From Podocnemis expansa (Eukaryota; Chordata; Testudines; Podocnemididae), in contig ML682024.1 in the NCBI GenBank assembly GCA_007922195.1, positions 3,538,522-3,602,521 on the forward strand: DNA of 64,000 bases, in the 5' to 3' direction. Position 1 is the first letter of the stretch. Each line of letters starts with the position of its first letter. Positions 50,830-64,000 of this stretch are shown piece by piece. Position numbers and translations under genes: made by a program. A model generated the notes under the pieces. The model saw only the letters and a list, made by a program, of their open reading frames with translations, had not been told where the DNA came from and ran no database searches.

Positions 50830-53270
50830 TTTAGGCCTTAATGGTGCTGAAAGTGTACAGCTTTGTGGGTACCCCACGGTCCCTGCCCTTCATGCTACAC
50901 TTAGCCACAGGGAGTGAGAAGTGATGCCTCTAGAGCAGGGCTAGATCCACTGCTTGGTTCCAGGGTCTAGGCCTCCCTTCTGTACCCCCATGGACCCTGT
51001 TCTCCCCTCCTGGGCTATTACCAGCCCCTCTTGGAGGGTGATCAGGGAGGTCAGGTTTCCTGAGTTCTGTACCTGTGTGCAATATTGCTACTAACTTCCC
51101 CTGCCCTCCCTGGTCCTCAGTGGCAGGACTGAGGTTTATTTGCTTGGCACTGCAGTGGGGGGACCATGCTGCAGGCTTGGGTTCTTCCCTGCTCATCCCC
51201 CTATCCTGGTGATCTAACAGCTGGGGGGTGGGCTGTGGTCCTGTGAAAGCCAGAGGGCTGGGCCCATCCCTGTAGTGAATCCTGCTGGGTCCAGGTTAGC
51301 TCCCCCTGCCCTGGTGGGCCTACGTGTGGTGGGGGGGGGGGTAGTCTGGCAGGTTGTACCAGTGAGTCAGGGGCATGGGGGTGTTGTTTGGTGCACATTG
51401 GACTGTGAGTCAGACTGCTGGGTGTGGCTGAGGCAGCATGACTGAGTCCCCAGGCTTCCACAAGGGGGGCAGGGCAGCCAGGTGCCTGCATATGTACTGG
51501 GGTGGGGGATGCGGTGTTGGAAATGGAGGGCTCCCAGGGTAGGGGTGGACTCCAATGGTGGGGAGGGCTGAGTGTTCTGTTCAACTATGCAGCTTGGCCA
51601 AGTCTTCATGACTCTCTGCTTGTCCAGGGGCCAGAGGCCTGGCTCTCAGATAACATCCAGTGTACCTGTGTCACCTCACAAACCAGCTGCTGCTCAAAAA
51701 GTGGACTCTTGCACCCCTCCCCTTGCCTCAGTTTCCCTCCACTGAAAAGCAGAGCCCTAGGCACTCTGCAGCCCTTGAATCCCCTCCCTAGCCTGGCTGC
51801 TGTGGTGGAGCCAAGGCCAAAGGTAACACAAGCAGCAGGCGCAGGAGCCATTCCCCACTGTGCTAGACCCAGCTGGTTCCTGCCTGGGGCCAGTGTGCAT
51901 TCCTGAGCCAAAAGTCAGGCTTGAGCCAGGGAGTAGAAGCTGAATGGCAGAAGTGACAAAACCCAATAGTCCTGGGTCCCTGCTCTTGCTCTAACCAGTC
52001 CACTCCCAGAACCAGGGCATGACTTCAGTACTGTTGAGATGTGGCCTCTGTGTGGGTTAGCAGAGGTCCACTGTGGGGTGGCATGGTGATCCAAAAAGCC
52101 TATCCTGACCCACACTGCCCAGGTAAGTTGCTGACCACTCATGTATGGTGCCAGGGTGCACCAGCATGCTTTTATGCCAGGGACTTGGGCCAAGCACCTC
52201 TCCACAGGGCTGGCGCTATGTGGTAAGCAGCCCCTGTGCTGCAGTGGGGCACTGGCATTTGAGGGGTGCCAAAAGGGGACAGTGCTGTTGTGCTCCCCTG
52301 ATGATGTCACTCGTATGCACTGGCGTTGCTCTGCTGTGGGGCAGGTGCCACAATCCCCAGCACCATTCCTGCGCAGATGGTAGGGTGGGGGACTTAGGCA
52401 GGCAGTCCTGGGCTGGCTGGCTGGCCTGTTGGGGTGGGGTGACTGTCAGTTGGTTGGGTTTGGGGGAGTAAAACAGAGTGTGGGGTGGATGAGTGGGATT
52501 GTGAGGGCCTGGTGGGTGTGAGCAAGAGATTGTCTTGATCTGCTTGTGTGTGTTGGTGTCTTGCCTGAGGTGGGAAAGAGGTTACTGTGCCAGTGCACCT
52601 TGGGCAAGGCCAGTTTGGAGCCCCAGGGAGCACCTGGCCTGGAGCTGGGGGCAGATGGTGCCCAGACAGGGTGAAACCTAGTGGGAAGGGCAGTTGGGAG
52701 TCCCAGCCTCGTGGGGAGGCTGGTGGTTCACCTGGCCTGGCTGAGCAAAGGGGAGGAAGGAACTGGGCTGAAATCCCTGTGGAGGGAAGGTAATGTGCTG
52801 GGATGGGGGCAGGCACTGGAGGCTGGTGCAGATGCAGCCATTATTGGTTGTGGCATGTAGCTGCAGCCGCAGCCTGGGTGCAGGGGATGCAGGGCCAGGG
52901 GCATACAGCTACTACTCTCCAGCTGGCCACTATGTGGGTCTGGCACATGTGGGATGTGACCCCTGCAACACAGGCCAGAGCTCAGCAGCAGGCCTGGGGC
53001 AGCAGGACTGGAGCTTGTTGGGGGGATGGGACAGAGAGGAGTTTTTTGATGCATCCACAGTGGTGCTGATTCAGCTCTTAGTTGCTTAGGCTAGCCCCAC
53101 AGGCATGTGGGGAACCAGCACTGATGGGCCTCCAGAGGTGTCATGTGAGCCCGGCTCACTAGGCTGTCTCATGGAAAAGTGTGTGGCAGGGTGGGTGAGT
53201 CGGCGCATCCCCACGTACCCCCCTCTTGCCCTGCACAGATAGGAGCCTCAGCCACATCCAGGACACACTT
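50830..53270. other. Intergenic spacer between BCAP31 and SLC6A8
   Basis: No gene, convincing exon or RNA was found on either strand. The sequence is moderately GC-rich and largely unique by eye, apart from short G-runs (51330). The neighbouring genes converge here. Confidence 0.5.
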
Positions 53271-53279
53271 TTATTGCTG

Positions 53280-53285
53280 TTTCAG
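53280..53285 (-). terminator. SLC6A8: Distal SLC6A8 poly(A) signal candidate
   Basis: TTTATT on + (AATAAA on minus), about 1.4 kb after the SLC6A8 stop codon. It would fit a long 3' UTR like that of human SLC6A8. A nearer candidate exists at 53849-53854. Confidence 0.55.
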
Positions 53286-53719
53286 GCAGGAAATCAACAT
53301 GATCACAGAGGCTAGAGCCCCACGCAGGGGGCCCTGGGGATGGGGACAACGGGCAGGGAGCAGCACAGGTTGGGCAGCCCTGCTGGTTTGGTATGACACA
53401 AGACATGTTAAAGCTACCACCATGGAAGACTGAAGTGGAACAGCCCCCCCCCCAGCCCCCCAGGGGGCCTGGTCATGGTGTGGGGGGACAGAGGGAGCAA
53501 CTCCAGGCCAGAGCCACACCAGGCCATGGGCTAGCCCAGCCCAAGCCACTGCAGGGCCATTCCCCCCCCCCCCATAACTTCACACACACCCCACCAGCTG
53601 CCCCTGCACACCACTGGCCCTAACCCCAGCAGCTTGAGGTTGGGTTGGTACATGGATGGATTGCACGTGCGGTCACACATGCACACTCATACACACACAG
53701 ATGCACACACGCACACAGT

Positions 53720-53880
53720 TTGTCCTTTGAAATAATCGCCCACCCGCTCCTAGCTCAACACCCACAACAGAAGCTGTATCTTGTTAGCATTTGTACAGGC
53801 CCTGCAATTAAGAAAATTAATTAATGCTGCGGTCGCCTCTCACGGCATTTTATTGACAGGTATTTATAGAGCTTCTCTAG
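53720..53880 (-). other. SLC6A8: AT-rich island in the SLC6A8 3' UTR, with proximal poly(A) signal
   Basis: In GC-rich flanks, this stretch contains TTAATTAATTTTCTTAATTG on the minus strand, a poly(A) signal (TTTATT on +, 53849-53854) and CTATAAATACC. Sharply bounded AT-rich 3' UTR blocks are often deeply conserved. I suspect but cannot show similarity to the human SLC6A8 3' UTR end. Confidence 0.5.
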
Positions 53881-54389
53881 AAAAATGTGCAAAATAGAAT
53901 CTGCAGTTGGGGGCTGGAAGGGGGTGGGCACAGCATGACGGTGCCTCTGCTGGGAAGCACCATAGGGGGACAGACAGGACCCCTGGGTTCACCAGCTGGG
54001 GGGGCGGGGTCAGCAAGGGGGGGATGCTGGTGCAGTGCAGAGAGCTGGAGTGTAGATGACTGTACTGAACAGGGAGAACCCAGGATGGGGTTGGGTTGGA
54101 TTGGTTGCTGGTTCCTTGGTGCAAGGATGGGGCCACCCTAGAGTACCAGGGCAATGCCCCACATAATGGGGTAGCTTCTACTGCAACAGGCATACTAGAA
54201 GCGCCTGTTTTTCACAATTAATTGGGGACCCCAACAGATGTACAAATCTCATCTTGCCAGGCAGGGCAGCCCCTTGTTATGCACAACAGGACAGCGGTCC
54301 CGAGATCATCCCCCACCCATGTTCAGTGTGACAGGCCACCAGCCCCTCACAGTTCTGCCAGCCAAACACATGCCCAGAAGGTTACGAAA

Positions 54390-54515
54390 GGGGTAAGTGA
54401 AGCAGGGCTGGAACTCGGGAGTCCTGGCTCCCAGTCTCCTGTGTTCTAAACACTGGCCCCACTCCCCTCCCAGAGCCAGAGTGAAAACCCAGACGTAGGC
54501 TCCCAGCCCCTGCCC
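54390..54515 (-). repeat. tRNA-like GC-rich interspersed repeat beyond SLC6A8 stop
   Basis: Reverse-orientation unit: GAACTCGGGAGTCCTGGCTC, then TGTTCTAAACACTGGCCCCA (the A-box side), then GAGCCAGAGTGAAAACCCAG starting a second unit. It lies in the SLC6A8 3' UTR region, so the mature message may carry it. Confidence 0.6.
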
Positions 54516-54660
54516 ACTGCTTTCACACCTCCTGAGAAGCGGGGAGGCTGGTGTTTAAGGGTATGCCCCCCCCACCCCAGGGAAGCAGTATGACTGATGT
54601 GGCACACATGATGGGGAGAAAGGAGACATCCCATCACAGAGGGAGGGGCTGGGCCAGAGG

Positions 54661-62055
<7,395 letters not shown>

Positions 62056-62559
62056 GGTCCGGGGGGGGTCTGTGGATGGGCAGCCCCCCAATAGAGGAGG
62101 TGGGGGGATCCGGGTCTTGAGGGGAAAAAAGGAGTGCAAGTAAAATCTCCCCCGGCAAAGGGGGGGCAGGGGTAGGAGACTCTGGGGGGGCACAGGAGGA
62201 GTCCCCCCAAATTTAGAAGTCGGGGGGCAGGATGTGAGCCTCGTTGGGGGAAAAGGGGCTCCACTCGTAATCTCTCCCCCCCCTTGCAGAGAGAGGCGCT
62301 GGGGGGGGAGGAGGTGCCGGGGGTGCCCCGGGGGGGAAGGGGGCGCCGCTGCGGTGGGGGGGGCTCAGAAGCAATCTACGAAGCACTTGAAGGTCAGCCT
62401 GAAAAATCTCATTGGGGGCTGGGGACCGGGTCAGCCCCCCCCGGACCGGGGCGAGGGGGAAGAGCCGAGGCGAAGCGAGGTCGGTGGGGGAGGTGTCCCG
62501 CTGTCCTCGGTCTCGATGCCCGTCTGTGTCCGTCTGTCCTCGTCTCCCCCCCCACCTGC

Positions 62560-62565
62560 TTTATA
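62560..62565 (-). promoter_or_regulatory. SLC6A8: TATA box, candidate SLC6A8 promoter
   Basis: TTTATA on + is TATAAA on minus, within CTGTCTATAAAGCAGG, about 505 bp upstream of the start codon in GC-rich DNA. A start site near 62530 would give a roughly 475-nt 5' UTR. GC-rich sequence with CpGs surrounds it (62280-62650). Confidence 0.65.
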
Positions 62566-62599
62566 GACAGATGGGGGCTGACGTCACGGCAGCATCATG

Positions 62600-63640
62600 G
62601 CCCAGGAGCCGGCCTCCCTCACCCCCCCAGCCCTGCCTGGGCGGGGGAGGAGCCGCTATTTCTGGAGCAGCGTGACTCGAAGGGGGAGGGGAGGGACGGA
62701 GGGAGGGTGCAGACCCCCTCCCCCACCGCTGGGATCCCCAGCCCCCCCCCAGCTGGGATAGCCCAGACCTCTCCCCGCTGAGCCCCCCCTTCGCCCTAGG
62801 CTACTGTAGAGCCCCCCAGGTGTCCCCCCTTCCATCACCCCAGCCCCTTCATTGACACCCCTAGCCCCTGTCACCCCCTGCGGGGATCCCTCCCCCTTCT
62901 CACTGCACAATGGGGGCCAGGACGCCTGGGTTCTCTCCCCTGCTCTGGGAGGGGAATGGGGTCTAGAGGCTGGGGGGGTCAGGGGCTGGGTCCTGCGCTG
63001 ATCAAGTGGAGAGTCCCGGGAGCAGGACGCCCCCTGGCGGCCGCTGCCCGCAGCTCCCCCGCTCCCATCGACGGGCCCATCGCGGGGTCTCCGGTGGGGG
63101 AACCGGCCAGCCGGGCTGTGGGGCTGGTGGCCCCGGGGGTCACAACCCCAAGCCAGAGGCCAGGCAGAGGCTGGATTTGGCACTCCTGAAACCCGGACGC
63201 CTGGGTTCTCTGCCGGGCTCTGGGAGGGAAGCGGGGTGGTGGTTACAATGGGGGAGTCGGGACTCCTGGGCTTTCTCCCCAGATCTGGGGGGTATGGGGG
63301 GCAGGGAGTGGGCTCTGGCCCCGCCCACTCTAACCACTAGGTACCGGCACGGCGGGGATGGAGGGAACTCAGGCATCCTGGCAGGCAGGATTGGAAATTC
63401 AGCCTCCTTCGCTGGTTGGTTTCCAGAAATCCCCGCAATTTCCTTACATGGCAGGGAGCGGCCCCAGGGGCTGAGGGGGGGGGAGGAGGGACGGATCCTG
63501 AGCGAAGCCGCAGGGGCTCAGGTCCAGCGCTGGTAGGTGCCGGTGTCCCCTGGGAGGGGAGCCGGACTCCTGGGTTCTCCCCCGGAGTGAGGGGCGGTGG
63601 CGGGCGCTCGGTGCGTGGGACTGGGAGGGTCTCTCTGCCC
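62600..63640. other. GC-rich DNA upstream of SLC6A8
   Basis: No exon is supported. It contains forward GC-rich repeat units at 62915-62985 (GACGCCTGGGTTCTCTCCCC then GGGGTCTAGAGGC) and 63190-63350 (GACGCCTGGGTTCTCTGCCG, CGGGGTGGTGGTTACAATGG, GGGACTCCTGGGC), plus CpG-rich patches. Confidence 0.5.
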
Positions 63641-63642
63641 GA

Positions 63643-64000
63643 CAGACAGACAGATAGACAGACACGCAGCGGGTAGGGAGGAACATGCAACGAGGGTGGG
63701 GGGTAGCTGGGGGGTGCGTGGGAAGTGGAGCAGGCTGGGCTGCGTGTCCGTGGGGTGCAGCGCGGTGCGGGGGTGGCCAGATGCGGTGGTGGGGCGCTGC
63801 GGTTGTGTAGCGGGCGTGTGGGGTTGTGTAGCTGAACCGAAGCGTCAGGAGGGAGCGTGTTGTGGTTGTGATGGTGAGTGGTCGGACGGGGGCAGAATGT
63901 GTGTTTGACAGAGAGACAGAAACAGAGGAACAGACTGTGTGTGTGTGCGTGTTTGTGTTTGTGACAGAGAGACACACACCAAGGCACTGTGTGCGTGTGT
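63643..64000. repeat. GACA and GT simple repeats near the window end
   Basis: A (GACA)n tract with GACAGACAGACAGATAGACA at about 63643, and a GT-rich stretch (GTGTGTGTGCGTGTTTGTG and further GT runs) from about 63930 to the end. Between them is GT-rich, CpG-bearing sequence without coding signs. Confidence 0.75.

Noticed and set aside
50830..53270. Possible gene between BCAP31 and SLC6A8
   Set aside because: Open frames there are short, on both strands, without splice context or similarity.

Overview
This is vertebrate nuclear DNA: short, GC-rich, intron-split genes with GT-AG splice sites. It carries five recognisable genes, two of them running up to or near the window edges. The CR1 LINE ends, hAT-type MITEs, and a palindromic repeat with arms around CTCATGC/GCATGAG point to a non-avian sauropsid. 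I favour a crocodilian, with a turtle as the alternative. Species was inferred from repeat flavour only. Gene order is IDH3G(+), SRPK3(-), PLXNB3(-), ABCD1(-), BCAP31(+), SLC6A8(-). This is the same order and the same relative orientation as the human Xq28 block SLC6A8-BCAP31-ABCD1-PLXNB3-SRPK3-IDH3G, read from the other side.

Layout. 1-4.4 kb: IDH3G, missing its first exon, which lies left of the window. 4.5-10.3 kb: SRPK3, tail-to-tail with IDH3G, with two alternative in-frame N-termini and a MEF2-like site. 10.8-24.6 kb: PLXNB3, 33 coding exons summing to 1,888 aa, with a CpG-rich candidate promoter near 27.2-27.8 kb. 30.2-44.05 kb: ABCD1, 10 exons, 745 aa. Its last intron holds a nested pair of insertions: a palindromic retroelement-like repeat interrupted by an endogenous retrovirus that kept gag and the end of env but lost pol. 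45.5-50.8 kb: CpG/ETS-rich promoter and BCAP31 (247 aa), head-to-head with ABCD1. 53.3-62.6 kb: SLC6A8 (636 aa), tail-to-tail with BCAP31, with a TATA box and an AT-rich, repeat-filled first intron. 62.6-64 kb: GC-rich upstream DNA with simple repeats.

The genes do not form one pathway. They are a mitochondrial TCA-cycle regulatory subunit, an SR-protein kinase of muscle type, a semaphorin receptor, a peroxisomal very-long-chain acyl-CoA transporter, an ER chaperone/apoptosis protein, and the creatine transporter. SRPK3, PLXNB3 and ABCD1 are transcribed in the same direction.

I built exon models by reading splice sites and reading-frame phase and by comparing with human proteins recalled from memory. 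Every internal junction stays in phase, and total lengths agree with the human proteins (ABCD1 745 vs 745 aa, SLC6A8 636 vs 635, BCAP31 247 vs 246, PLXNB3 1,888 vs about 1,909). I saw no clearly new gene system. The most interesting material is the repeats (a palindromic element with retroposon-type target duplications, a gutted retrovirus, a tRNA-like intronic repeat) and several gene-level oddities (BCAP31 without the known caspase sites, SRPK3 dual start, duplicated PLXNB3 exon end).
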